In this document: piece after piece, positions 51,201 to 52,360 of the stretch
Layout of the letters: the number at the start of each line of letters is the position of its first letter
Position numbering within the stretch: the stretch's first letter is position 1
Assembly: GCA_004794655.1 (NCBI GenBank)
Contig: SMMW01000001.1
Location: 20,718,501 to 20,782,500 of the forward strand
Reading direction: 5' to 3'
Origin: Marisa cornuarietis
Taxonomy: Eukaryota > Mollusca > Gastropoda > Architaenioglossa > Ampullariidae
DNA length: 64,000 nucleotides
Made by a program: the position numbers and the translations under genes
Notes under the pieces: generated by a model
What the model saw: the letters and a program-made list of their open reading frames with translations, nothing else
Told to the model about the DNA's origin: nothing
Database searches by the model: none

Positions 51201-51925
51201 GTATAATTCAGGCACCCTCAAAAACAACTCATCACAAATGAAGTGTTTATAATTCAAGAGATTAGATACCTGGTCTATGTTTACGCTACAGCCTCGCACT
51301 CACATCAAAACAATTCACAAAAGTCGACTTCTGCGTGCTTAATAATTACTTCCAATACTTGATTCTGAATTAGATAACAAGGCATGTATCTTAAGTAGAG
51401 CAATAGGAAGCAAGACGTCTTAACAGATAAGAGAAAATATAGCAATGTTAGCAACAGTAACAAAAGGTTTCATTAACAGTGATATAACATTCGCACGTAA
51501 TTCTGAATGCTAAGTGCCTGCAGTAATAGCACTAGCTATGCTATCGTTATAAATACACGATTCACAACACAGCCAAAGTTAAAGCGTCCATACTGAATTA
51601 ATGAGCAATAATTATAATTGTATACATGTATTTTATAACTTATATTACCAAGCAGAAAAGACCCTCTGCCAATTCAAATTAAAAACAATTTATGGTTTCA
51701 GTTGACAATCAGAATATCAGCAATGTAAAATGTACTGTTCTTACCAGAAAGGTCAGATTTCTGTAAGACTATTCCAGAAGTCGCATCCAGAACTGTAATA
51801 GTCTGGTCCTTCGATGAAAGAATAATGGCGTTAAGAGACGAATGATAGGTAACACCTTGTAAGTTTTTGTTAATGATTAAACATCCGTCTTCCCTGATAG
51901 ACCACTGTCTCTCTGTGGCCGCCAT
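145..51925 (-). CDS. BIRC6: BIRC6 (BRUCE/Apollon), 59 coding exons, 3'-truncated by window edge
   Basis: Giant inhibitor-of-apoptosis protein that is both an IAP and an E2/E3 ubiquitin ligase. Vertebrate BIRC6 binds SMAC, HtrA2 and caspases through a large ring-shaped dimer and ubiquitinates them, and also targets LC3. I translated the minus strand and matched it by memory to the vertebrate protein along its whole length. All 59 exons have AG acceptors and GT donors, except one GC donor after exon 51, and every junction keeps the phase. Order: N-terminal beta-propeller segments interrupted by a BIR domain (about residues 230-312; zinc ligands C275, C278, H295, C302), a second propeller portion in the 1.6-kb exon 11, helical armadillo-like repeats, a jelly-roll domain (about 1855-1975), a DUF3643-like region (about 3380-3550), a ubiquitin-like segment (about 4185-4289), then the helical arm leading to the UBC domain, which lies beyond position 1. 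About 4,774 residues are encoded here; human BIRC6 totals about 4,857, so this orthologue should exceed 5,100. The start ATG has A at -3 and G at +4. Introns with nothing recognised include 282-852, 2,253-2,728, 9,863-10,379, 12,958-13,574, 14,286-14,869, 15,850-16,494, 20,105-20,751 and 30,219-30,899. Confidence 0.95.
853..1021 (-). CDS. BIRC6: BIRC6 exon 58
   Basis: Residues 4673-4728. It contains [15 protein letters not shown] and [18 protein letters not shown], vertebrate AAMVPLLLPL and TLLAKMKTCVDTYTNRLR. The donor AA|GTAGGT avoids the TAG that read-through would meet. Confidence 0.94.
1300..1585 (-). repeat. tRNA-like SINE remnant in intron 57
   Basis: On the minus strand, GGTGGCTAATGCAC and, about 40 bases on, TACGTTTGTATCTTG resemble degenerate pol III A and B boxes. 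They are followed by a GGTTGTTTTCTCTGG block that also occurs at 35.9 kb. Weak, by eye only. Confidence 0.35.
1690..1990. repeat. Degenerate short tandem repeat
   Basis: Imperfect repeats of a motif like AAGAGTACATGTGCACTCATACAA recur at irregular spacing of about 40-75 bp up to the 3' side of exon 57. The function is unknown; probably a decayed minisatellite. Confidence 0.4.
1988..2252 (-). CDS. BIRC6: BIRC6 exon 57
   Basis: Residues 4585-4672. It contains [30 protein letters not shown] and [18 protein letters not shown], vertebrate [38 protein letters not shown]. It leaves in phase 1 at G|GTAAGG. Confidence 0.97.
2729..2920 (-). CDS. BIRC6: BIRC6 exon 56
   Basis: Residues 4521-4584. It contains [20 protein letters not shown] then [18 protein letters not shown], vertebrate [38 protein letters not shown]. 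Confidence 0.97.
3340..4118 (+). repeat. LINE/SINE-derived tail in intron 55
   Basis: Non-coding, ending at 4,050-4,115 with GTAAAGCACTTTGAGCCTCC, AAGCGCTATACAAATC and ATT repeats, the 3' end typical of CR1/L2-type LINEs and SINEs that borrow them. The left limit is uncertain. Confidence 0.5.
4157..4371 (-). CDS. BIRC6: BIRC6 exon 55
   Basis: Residues 4449-4520. It contains [20 protein letters not shown] then [14 protein letters not shown] and [18 protein letters not shown], matching vertebrate [29 protein letters not shown]. Confidence 0.97.
4674..4884 (-). CDS. BIRC6: BIRC6 exon 54
   Basis: Residues 4379-4448. It contains [20 protein letters not shown] and [20 protein letters not shown] then DDGDGG, nearly identical to vertebrates. 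A 48-bp upstream duplication offers a second in-frame acceptor that would extend the exon to 4,932. Confidence 0.96.
5636..6390 (-). repeat. Interspersed repeat, long copy, intron 53
   Basis: Its left end, ATGATAAACTTGTGATTTAT then ACAGCACATGATCACACTCA and AAGCATGCTCTCAGCACTT, is a diverged version of the blocks at 53.0 and 56.1 kb. This copy runs on for about 750 bp without a coding frame, so it may show more of the parent element. Confidence 0.5.
6625..7205 (+). repeat. Unclassified dispersed repeat, copy A (intron 53)
   Basis: Shares blocks such as GTAAATGAATAAATACATAA, TTAGCCGCTTTCACAAGCGT and GGTCAAGTGCCATTTTGAA with copies at 25.3-25.95 kb (same strand) and 40.3-40.77 kb (inverted). 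Non-coding; family unknown. Confidence 0.7.
7766..8031 (-). CDS. BIRC6: BIRC6 exon 53
   Basis: Residues 4290-4378. It contains [20 protein letters not shown] then [10 protein letters not shown] and [13 protein letters not shown], vertebrate QVFAGMGGLALIAERLPMLYPEV and FEWVTIEQSGEL. Confidence 0.97.
8208..8372 (-). CDS. BIRC6: BIRC6 exon 52 (ubiquitin-like segment)
   Basis: Residues 4235-4289. It reads [20 protein letters not shown] then [19 protein letters not shown], aligning with PLPAEMTLAQLLTLLYDRKLPQGYRSIDLTVKLGSRVI. Confidence 0.94.
8592..8750 (-). CDS. BIRC6: BIRC6 exon 51 (GC donor)
   Basis: Residues 4182-4234. It contains [14 protein letters not shown] (vertebrate PPRPPSRRGRTIP) and ends LQHSLMKG. 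The frame meets TAA soon after; only a GC donor, AAGG|GCAAGT, gives the phase that joins exon 52 (G-KALPGDL, vertebrate AGQPLPAEM). Start of the ubiquitin-like segment. Confidence 0.88.
8908..9036 (-). CDS. BIRC6: BIRC6 exon 50
   Basis: Residues 4139-4181. It reads [20 protein letters not shown], then [18 protein letters not shown]; a helical linker of low identity. Phase 1 at both ends. Confidence 0.85.
9206..9460 (-). CDS. BIRC6: BIRC6 exon 49
   Basis: Residues 4054-4138. It contains [20 protein letters not shown] and [11 protein letters not shown], vertebrate ISGFIRRLFLQLMLEDEKVT and QHPMYGAGHK. Confidence 0.95.
9718..9862 (-). CDS. BIRC6: BIRC6 exon 48
   Basis: Residues 4006-4053. It contains [20 protein letters not shown] then [11 protein letters not shown], vertebrate IENATVAFFLQCISCHPNNQKLMAQVLCELF. 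Confidence 0.94.
10380..10582 (-). CDS. BIRC6: BIRC6 exon 47
   Basis: Residues 3938-4005. It contains [38 protein letters not shown] then LCN, vertebrate ITADLVAPILRFLTEV and MKDWLGGSEVNPLWTALLFLLC. Confidence 0.96.
10807..11050 (-). CDS. BIRC6: BIRC6 exon 46
   Basis: Residues 3857-3937. It contains [20 protein letters not shown] then [15 protein letters not shown], vertebrate HLATLASSSQSPEAIKQLLDSGLPSLLVRSLASFC. Confidence 0.95.
11185..11515 (-). repeat. SINE-like repeat, intron 45
   Basis: Begins with AAT repeats then GAGGATTTGTATAGCACTC and a CCACTTTACAT block; read on the minus strand this is the pol III-type or LINE-borrowed tail common in molluscs. It stops about 50 bp short of exon 45. 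Confidence 0.5.
11563..11911 (-). CDS. BIRC6: BIRC6 exon 45 (TDDSK repeats)
   Basis: Residues 3740-3856. It contains [20 protein letters not shown] (vertebrate VLKKAVDSLLCSMCHVHPNY) and three TDDSK motifs at residues 3794, 3816 and 3842. Phase 2 in, 0 out. Confidence 0.95.
12323..12529 (-). CDS. BIRC6: BIRC6 exon 44
   Basis: Residues 3671-3739. It contains [16 protein letters not shown] and [20 protein letters not shown] then [11 protein letters not shown], vertebrate HLHCVAAILWHSYELLVEYD. Confidence 0.96.
12852..12957 (-). CDS. BIRC6: BIRC6 exon 43
   Basis: Residues 3636-3670. It ends [18 protein letters not shown], vertebrate IDILYQLGTTQDPGTKDR. Phase 1 in, 2 out. Confidence 0.95.
13575..13825 (-). 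CDS. BIRC6: BIRC6 exon 42
   Basis: Residues 3552-3635. It contains [39 protein letters not shown] and [12 protein letters not shown], vertebrate IGWLRLLHHCL and ANLLQTCAALLMSP. Confidence 0.97.
14012..14285 (-). CDS. BIRC6: BIRC6 exon 41
   Basis: Residues 3461-3551. It contains [39 protein letters not shown] and [11 protein letters not shown], vertebrate [19 protein letters not shown] and FLPSEDQVS. DUF3643-like domain. Confidence 0.97.
14870..15070 (-). CDS. BIRC6: BIRC6 exon 40
   Basis: Residues 3394-3460. It contains [20 protein letters not shown] and [17 protein letters not shown], vertebrate PHRRARSAAWSYIFLPEEAW. Of two possible donors, ACC A|GTAGGT preserves phase and yields the conserved TCPS across the junction. 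Confidence 0.96.
15110..15350 (-). repeat. LINE 3'-end fragment, intron 39
   Basis: On the minus strand it reads [20 protein letters not shown], a diverged version of [20 protein letters not shown] at the end of the 28-kb LINE, and ends with ATTATTA-type repeats. Confidence 0.55.
15667..15849 (-). CDS. BIRC6: BIRC6 exon 39
   Basis: Residues 3333-3393. It contains [18 protein letters not shown] and ends [13 protein letters not shown], vertebrate GGVQLICNNMV and NAEGIHNFAPLG. It enters the DUF3643-like domain. Confidence 0.95.
16495..17471 (-). CDS. BIRC6: BIRC6 exon 38 (second largest)
   Basis: Residues 3007-3332, 977 nt. It contains [91 protein letters not shown] and [16 protein letters not shown], each with a clear vertebrate counterpart. 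One serine- and alanine-rich linker is lineage-variable. Confidence 0.97.
17880..18825. mobile_element. Element with about 100-bp inverted ends in intron 37
   Basis: The left end (ACTTACCAGCTGGCATGACT, then ATAGGAGATA and CCCTTTAACCATGTG) matches the reverse complement of the right end (TTTTACCAGATGACATAACC, ATAGGAGATA, CCATTTAACCATGTG, then CTCTAGTTGCAAG). No transposase is present, so this is a non-autonomous or foldback-type element. A third partial copy of the end motif lies inside at 18,238-18,262. Confidence 0.7.
18944..19071 (-). CDS. BIRC6: BIRC6 exon 37
   Basis: Residues 2965-3006. It reads [20 protein letters not shown] (vertebrate VGPTATQAMQEFLTRL) and ends TTER. Of two close donors, AG|GTACCA at 18,943 keeps the phase and gives TERGA across the junction as in vertebrates. 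Confidence 0.94.
19245..19745 (-). CDS. BIRC6: BIRC6 exon 36
   Basis: Residues 2798-2964. It contains [19 protein letters not shown] (vertebrate VQLESLLQLWLTLSLNSSS), [17 protein letters not shown] and [19 protein letters not shown] (vertebrate LVSDPNLIHVLVKFLSGTS). Confidence 0.96.
19946..20104 (-). CDS. BIRC6: BIRC6 exon 35
   Basis: Residues 2745-2797, starting [20 protein letters not shown]; a proline-rich and acidic linker. Phase 0 at both ends. Corresponds to the vertebrate MMSTLEADSILQAL region. Confidence 0.88.
20752..20911 (-). CDS. BIRC6: BIRC6 exon 34
   Basis: Residues 2691-2744. It ends [20 protein letters not shown] then R, vertebrate SVSQALDARLEVGLEQQAELML. It leaves in phase 0 at AGA|GTAAGA. 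Confidence 0.9.
21360..21678 (-). CDS. BIRC6: BIRC6 exon 33
   Basis: Residues 2585-2690. It contains [20 protein letters not shown], similar to vertebrate EIDLELLQDLMEVDIDPLDI, then a Ser/Pro/Phe-rich linker. It leaves in phase 2. Confidence 0.87.
21969..22103 (-). CDS. BIRC6: BIRC6 exon 32
   Basis: Residues 2540-2584, an acidic linker ([19 protein letters not shown], ending EVTDDDMG). Low conservation; the phase (1 in, 1 out) fits and the vertebrate protein is likewise acidic here. Confidence 0.83.
22104..23423. other. BIRC6 intron 31, nothing recognised
   Basis: 1.3 kb of AT-rich intron without a readable frame, inverted ends or tail-like repeat. Confidence 0.6.
23424..23607 (-). CDS. BIRC6: BIRC6 exon 31
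   Basis: Residues 2479-2539. It contains [19 protein letters not shown] and [20 protein letters not shown], matching VLARIANATRP and SWGGAWAQYSLTCMLQDILAG. The donor is G|GTCAGT. Confidence 0.95.
23680..23800. repeat. Solo end of the intron-37 inverted-repeat family
   Basis: TATATATACCTTTACCCTTT, AACCACTAATTTCTCCTCTAG and CAAGCCTG match the left end of the 17.88-kb element, without a partner in this intron. Confidence 0.5.
24498..24725 (-). CDS. BIRC6: BIRC6 exon 30
   Basis: Residues 2403-2478. It starts [12 protein letters not shown] and ends [20 protein letters not shown] then LVACK, vertebrate HFKDLIRLRRTA and VLFLLSMDFTCHADLLLFVCK. Confidence 0.95.
25330..25950 (+). repeat. Unclassified dispersed repeat, copy B, interrupted by a TTAA element
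   Basis: Matches copy A at GTAAATGAATGAATACATAA, TCAAGCGCCATTTTG and TTTGTTTGGTACTTTATGTT. Positions 25,504-25,743 are absent from copies A and C, which carry the uninterrupted site. Confidence 0.65.
25500..25747. mobile_element. piggyBac-like MITE, 240 bp, TTAA-flanked
   Basis: TTAA at both sides (25,500-25,503 and 25,744-25,747). The inverted ends CCCTCTTGGTTC and GAACCAAGAGGA match at all but the outermost base. It carries the perfect 18-bp palindrome AAGCCACGATCGTGGCTT at 25,519-25,536. No coding capacity. TTAA target and CCC ends are the piggyBac hallmark. Confidence 0.8.
26373..26459 (-). CDS. BIRC6: BIRC6 exon 29
   Basis: An 87-nt exon, residues 2374-2402, charged and helical ([20 protein letters not shown]). 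It continues the coiled coil. Phase 0 at both ends. Confidence 0.85.
26686..26873 (-). CDS. BIRC6: BIRC6 exon 28
   Basis: Residues 2311-2373. It contains [11 protein letters not shown] and [20 protein letters not shown], matching QWSFINNNLHT and DRLYSRKIRKQLVHHKQQLN. Likely coiled coil. Confidence 0.94.
27143..27402 (-). CDS. BIRC6: BIRC6 exon 27
   Basis: Residues 2224-2310. It contains [16 protein letters not shown] and [20 protein letters not shown], as in RVFMLLSCIGQRSLSN and LDIPMISWVVMLVSRLLDY. It leaves in phase 1 at GAG G|GTGATA. Confidence 0.92.
27566..27687 (-). CDS. BIRC6: BIRC6 exon 26
   Basis: Residues 2184-2223. It reads [20 protein letters not shown] then [12 protein letters not shown], matching HTGLLLVQLCGGERWWGQFLSNVLQELYNSE. 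Confidence 0.95.
27890..29650 (+). mobile_element. Decayed CR1/L2-like LINE in BIRC6 intron 25
   Basis: Antisense to BIRC6. Broken RT fragments: [20 protein letters not shown] near 27,917; [20 protein letters not shown] (motif A) near 28,300; a motif B remnant [17 protein letters not shown]; and [10 protein letters not shown] (motif C, YADD to YTDD) near 28,560. [20 protein letters not shown] is readable near 29,100. It ends near 29,640 with [11 protein letters not shown] then ATT repeats, the tail seen elsewhere in this window. Many stops and frameshifts; not active. Confidence 0.85.
29986..30218 (-). CDS. BIRC6: BIRC6 exon 25
   Basis: Residues 2106-2183. It contains [20 protein letters not shown], as in SSTEQLRTIIRYLLDTLLSL, and [17 protein letters not shown]. 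Helical scaffold; leaves in phase 0. Confidence 0.93.
30900..31404 (-). CDS. BIRC6: BIRC6 exon 24
   Basis: Residues 1938-2105. It completes the jelly-roll ([23 protein letters not shown]), then a linker and helices ending [20 protein letters not shown], vertebrate [20 protein letters not shown]. Confidence 0.96.
32490..32640 (+). repeat. LINE 3'-coding remnant, intron 23
   Basis: Broken reading frame resembling the C-terminus of CR1/L2-type RTs: a WNSLP-like start, then [10 protein letters not shown] before a KKYL-like end. Short and decayed. Confidence 0.45.
32700..32835 (-). repeat. Possible tRNA-derived SINE fragment, intron 23
   Basis: Minus strand: GGTTAGCACCTGTCACC and CTGGGTTCAGCAGGG are box-like, followed by a T-rich block and CTCAGCCATCACAATCC. 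Low confidence. Confidence 0.3.
33006..33220 (-). CDS. BIRC6: BIRC6 exon 23 (jelly-roll domain)
   Basis: Residues 1866-1937. It contains [40 protein letters not shown] and ICRYLK: the core of the discoidin/CBM-like jelly-roll, highly conserved with vertebrates. Confidence 0.97.
33221..34623. other. BIRC6 intron 22 with a CpG-richer patch
   Basis: Mostly AT-rich; 33,860-34,160 is richer in CG than its surroundings, with two short plus-strand frames of unknown nature that match no family I know. An ATT run lies at 34,256-34,270. Confidence 0.5.
34624..34891 (-). CDS. BIRC6: BIRC6 exon 22 (Pro/Gln tracts)
   Basis: Residues 1777-1865. It has a ten-proline run, a five-glutamine run and, at its end, [10 protein letters not shown], the start of the jelly-roll (carbohydrate-binding-module-like) domain, vertebrate SIIIERMHSG. 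Confidence 0.94.
35176..35649 (-). CDS. BIRC6: BIRC6 exon 21
   Basis: Residues 1619-1776. It contains [20 protein letters not shown] (vertebrate [20 protein letters not shown]), a long disordered linker, then [19 protein letters not shown], matching PKTTPLFMTPPLTPPNEA. Confidence 0.95.
35815..36095 (+). repeat. SINE remnant in intron 20
   Basis: Contains GTCATAGGTTTGGATCTTAG (degenerate B box), GTGGTTTTCTCGGGGCAGGC and TTTCCTTCACCCTGTCT, ending with GATGAAATAAATTAACATCA and CAT repeats. The TTTTCTC block matches the 1.4-kb copy. Confidence 0.5.
36137..36401 (-). CDS. BIRC6: BIRC6 exon 20
   Basis: Residues 1530-1618. It starts [20 protein letters not shown] (vertebrate RYGLYSSPFDPVLFDLEM), then an Ala/Ser-rich linker. 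Confidence 0.93.
36629..36883 (-). CDS. BIRC6: BIRC6 exon 19
   Basis: Residues 1445-1529. It contains [20 protein letters not shown] and [20 protein letters not shown], matching YWYFVLLNYVKDEDLAG and QDRLTPMEALLQTR. It leaves in phase 2. Confidence 0.94.
37511..37536. repeat. (CA)13 microsatellite
   Basis: A perfect dinucleotide run in intron 18, about 40 bp from exon 18. Confidence 0.98.
37577..37702 (-). CDS. BIRC6: BIRC6 exon 18
   Basis: Residues 1403-1444. It contains [20 protein letters not shown] followed by [11 protein letters not shown], aligning with VRVCFFEAGRSIAHKCARFLALCI. Part of the helical repeat scaffold. Confidence 0.92.
   Translation of the reverse strand, partial: EWQQMFGCDLRAFFARPRQSMLCKCHSYNITQVCTSASSKH
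37958..38349 (-). CDS. BIRC6: BIRC6 exon 17
   Basis: Residues 1273-1402. It contains [20 protein letters not shown] and [12 protein letters not shown], as in vertebrate LRGCDLLQEVSVTIRRFKKT. It leaves in phase 2 at CA|GTAAGT. Confidence 0.94.
38609..38845 (-). CDS. BIRC6: BIRC6 exon 16
   Basis: Residues 1194-1272. It contains [20 protein letters not shown] (vertebrate KEDILCGPVWLASGLDLSG) and a serine-rich acidic tail. Phase 0 at both ends. Confidence 0.94.
39064..39198 (-). CDS. BIRC6: BIRC6 exon 15
   Basis: Residues 1149-1193. It starts [15 protein letters not shown] (vertebrate VTLLKNKAPGLGKVN), then a Ser/Arg-rich linker. Phase 0 at both ends. Confidence 0.9.
39487..39601 (-). CDS. BIRC6: BIRC6 exon 14
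   Basis: Residues 1110-1148. It reads [20 protein letters not shown] then VDVKFTLHP, matching WDEHVFELVLPKACMVGHVDFKF. It leaves in phase 0 at GAG|GTTGTG. Confidence 0.94.
39987..40206 (-). CDS. BIRC6: BIRC6 exon 13
   Basis: Residues 1037-1109. It contains [20 protein letters not shown] and [20 protein letters not shown] followed by HTRSWKL, almost identical to the vertebrate protein over this stretch. Confidence 0.97.
40325..40768 (-). repeat. Unclassified dispersed repeat, copy C (inverted, intron 12)
   Basis: Reverse complement of copy A over most of its length, from AAAATGGCGCTTGACCAATG to TAGCCTAAGGTCAAGAATGA. It lacks the right-hand 150 bp present in copies A and B. Confidence 0.7.
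41081..41287 (-). CDS. BIRC6: BIRC6 exon 12
   Basis: Residues 968-1036. It contains [17 protein letters not shown], the equivalent of DRLCACTKGGELHFLQI, then an acidic linker ending [10 protein letters not shown]. Phase 1 at both ends. Confidence 0.92.
41288..42292. other. BIRC6 intron 11, nothing recognised
   Basis: 1.0 kb of AT-rich intron; no repeat of this window recurs in it and no coding frame matches a known family. Confidence 0.6.
42293..43885 (-). CDS. BIRC6: BIRC6 exon 11 (largest exon)
   Basis: Residues 437-967, 1,593 nt. The first two thirds are low in conservation and rich in S, G and P. The last third holds [40 protein letters not shown] and [20 protein letters not shown], matching the second propeller portion (vertebrate GGYLVLYKM and LVITTQGGYVKILDL). 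Confidence 0.93.
44088..44179 (-). CDS. BIRC6: BIRC6 exon 10
   Basis: Residues 406-436, acidic and polar ([19 protein letters not shown]). Weakly conserved linker. Its phases (2 in, 1 out) join exon 9 to exon 11 without a break. Confidence 0.78.
45606..45995. mobile_element. TTAA-flanked MITE (first of an adjoining pair)
   Basis: TTAA at 45,606-45,609 and 45,992-45,995. The inverted ends CTCATAGGAGTCGCCCC and GGGGCATGACTCCAGTGAG match with small differences. An internal hairpin (CTCCGTAA, 45,668-45,675; TTACGGAG, 45,682-45,689) is present. The ends do not begin CCC, so the family differs from its neighbour. Confidence 0.7.
45992..46938. mobile_element. piggyBac-like non-autonomous element, 939 bp
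   Basis: TTAA at 45,992-45,995 and 46,935-46,938. The ends CCCGCTGCGCGCGAA and TTCGCGCTAAGAGGG are inverted. It holds a 20-bp palindrome (AAAGCCACGATCGTGGCTTT, 46,053-46,072) and, near the right, a block (GCAAAGTTCAAGCTTTTTCC, TATAGGTTTCTTAGACTAAT) shared with the 25.5-kb MITE. No transposase frame. Confidence 0.78.
47136..47260 (-). CDS. BIRC6: BIRC6 exon 9
   Basis: Residues 365-405, starting [17 protein letters not shown]. Weakly conserved; supported by splice sites and phase (0 in, 2 out at AG|GTGAGA). Confidence 0.8.
47504..47599 (-). CDS. BIRC6: BIRC6 exon 8
   Basis: Residues 333-364. It contains [20 protein letters not shown], a WD-type propeller strand matching the vertebrate HFLAAATKRGKICIWDVSKLM. 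Phase 0 at both ends. Confidence 0.92.
47922..47968 (-). CDS. BIRC6: BIRC6 exon 7
   Basis: A 47-nt exon, residues 317-332, reading [16 protein letters not shown]. It has little sequence identity; the call rests on phase (1 in, 0 out), a strong polypyrimidine acceptor and position between two certain exons. Confidence 0.8.
48228..48301 (-). CDS. BIRC6: BIRC6 exon 6 (end of BIR)
   Basis: Residues 292-316. It reads [21 protein letters not shown]295 and C302 complete the zinc site. It leaves in phase 1. Confidence 0.95.
48635..48763 (-). CDS. BIRC6: BIRC6 exon 5 (BIR zinc ligands)
   Basis: Residues 249-291. It reads [20 protein letters not shown] then [18 protein letters not shown]275 and C278 are the first two zinc ligands of the BIR fold. 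The donor TG|GTGTGT splits the Trp codon. Confidence 0.95.
48941..49188 (-). CDS. BIRC6: BIRC6 exon 4 (start of BIR region)
   Basis: Residues 167-248. It contains [13 protein letters not shown] and [20 protein letters not shown], the conserved entry to the BIR domain. It leaves in phase 2 at AA|GTAAGT. Confidence 0.95.
49500..49720 (-). repeat. tRNA-derived SINE in intron 3
   Basis: Minus strand: GGATAGCTGAGTGGTTAGTG is a good A box, and AGTTCTATGTCCATTAGG about 30 bases later is a degenerate B box, as in a Leu/Ser-type tRNA head. A non-tRNA body follows. Confidence 0.55.
49767..49901 (-). CDS. BIRC6: BIRC6 exon 3
   Basis: Residues 122-166, phase 0 at both ends. It reads [20 protein letters not shown] and ends GSHKTAK, aligning with the vertebrate helix just before KWATVTFHLP. 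Confidence 0.88.
50271..50289. repeat. (GT)9 microsatellite
   Basis: A dinucleotide run followed by GA/CAGA repeats in intron 2, about 80 bp from exon 2. Confidence 0.95.
50371..50552 (-). CDS. BIRC6: BIRC6 exon 2
   Basis: Residues 61-121. It contains [18 protein letters not shown], close to the vertebrate [18 protein letters not shown]. It enters in phase 1 and leaves in phase 0 at GAG|GTACCT. Confidence 0.93.
50553..51744. other. BIRC6 intron 1, nothing recognised
   Basis: 1.2 kb first intron, AT-rich, without visible repeats. First introns often hold control elements, but none can be named here. Confidence 0.6.
51745..51925 (-). CDS. BIRC6: BIRC6 exon 1 (start codon)
   Basis: Residues 1-60. 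The ATG is at 51,925; the frame upstream is open only to a GTG at 51,958, so this is the first ATG. It begins [17 protein letters not shown] and contains [21 protein letters not shown], the first blades of the propeller, where the vertebrate protein reads YHPALNAILAV. The donor is G|GTAAGA. Confidence 0.93.
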
Positions 51926-52240
51926 GCTACTAGGAGCTTGTCTCGCGAGTGACGTCACGTTCAGTTTACTACTTAGGCTGTTATGCTAACATAATTTGGC
52001 AGTCTACTGAAAAATAAGAGACGAATAAAGACTAGCCCCGTTTTATCTTTCACATATTCTTTGGTGACGACGGAAACTGCAGCGTAAAATACAAACTGGG
52101 CTGATAAATCACGTGACATTAAATGTGACTTCCGTTTGGGACATGGTTGCCTTGTAATCATTACCCGAGGCGTTAGAAACTGGAAACGAAAGCAGATCGA
52201 CTTTCTTTTCTTCTAGGCCACATTACAAAACTGTATAACC
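51926..52240. promoter_or_regulatory. Divergent BIRC6/TBCB promoter interval
   Basis: 315 bp separate the two start codons. Visible sites: a CGCGAG-type motif (TCTCGCGAG, 51,941-51,949), a full palindromic CRE (TGACGTCA, 51,950-51,957), an E-box (TCACGTGAC, 52,109-52,117) and an ETS-like ACTTCCG (52,128-52,134). No TATA box is evident near either start. A four-codon upstream ORF begins at 52,143 on the plus strand if transcription starts before it. The first-exon 5' UTRs of both genes must lie here; transcription start sites cannot be fixed from sequence alone. Confidence 0.7.
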
Positions 52241-52360
52241 ATGTCTGAAAGCATTAGAGTTGTCACAGAAAGTTTTCTTAATGTGACGATCACGAGCAAC
52301 GTCAATGCCTTCGCAAGCGAAAAGCGCTTTTCGAAAGATTTGACGATCGCCGCTTTCAAG
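52241..52360 (+). CDS. TBCB: TBCB exon 1
   Basis: Residues 1-40, [20 protein letters not shown] then [20 protein letters not shown]. Phase 0 out at AAG|GTTCGT. Confidence 0.95.

Noticed and set aside
51926..51958. Upstream start of BIRC6 at 51,958
   Set aside because: The codon there is GTG; the first ATG is at 51,925 in a good context.
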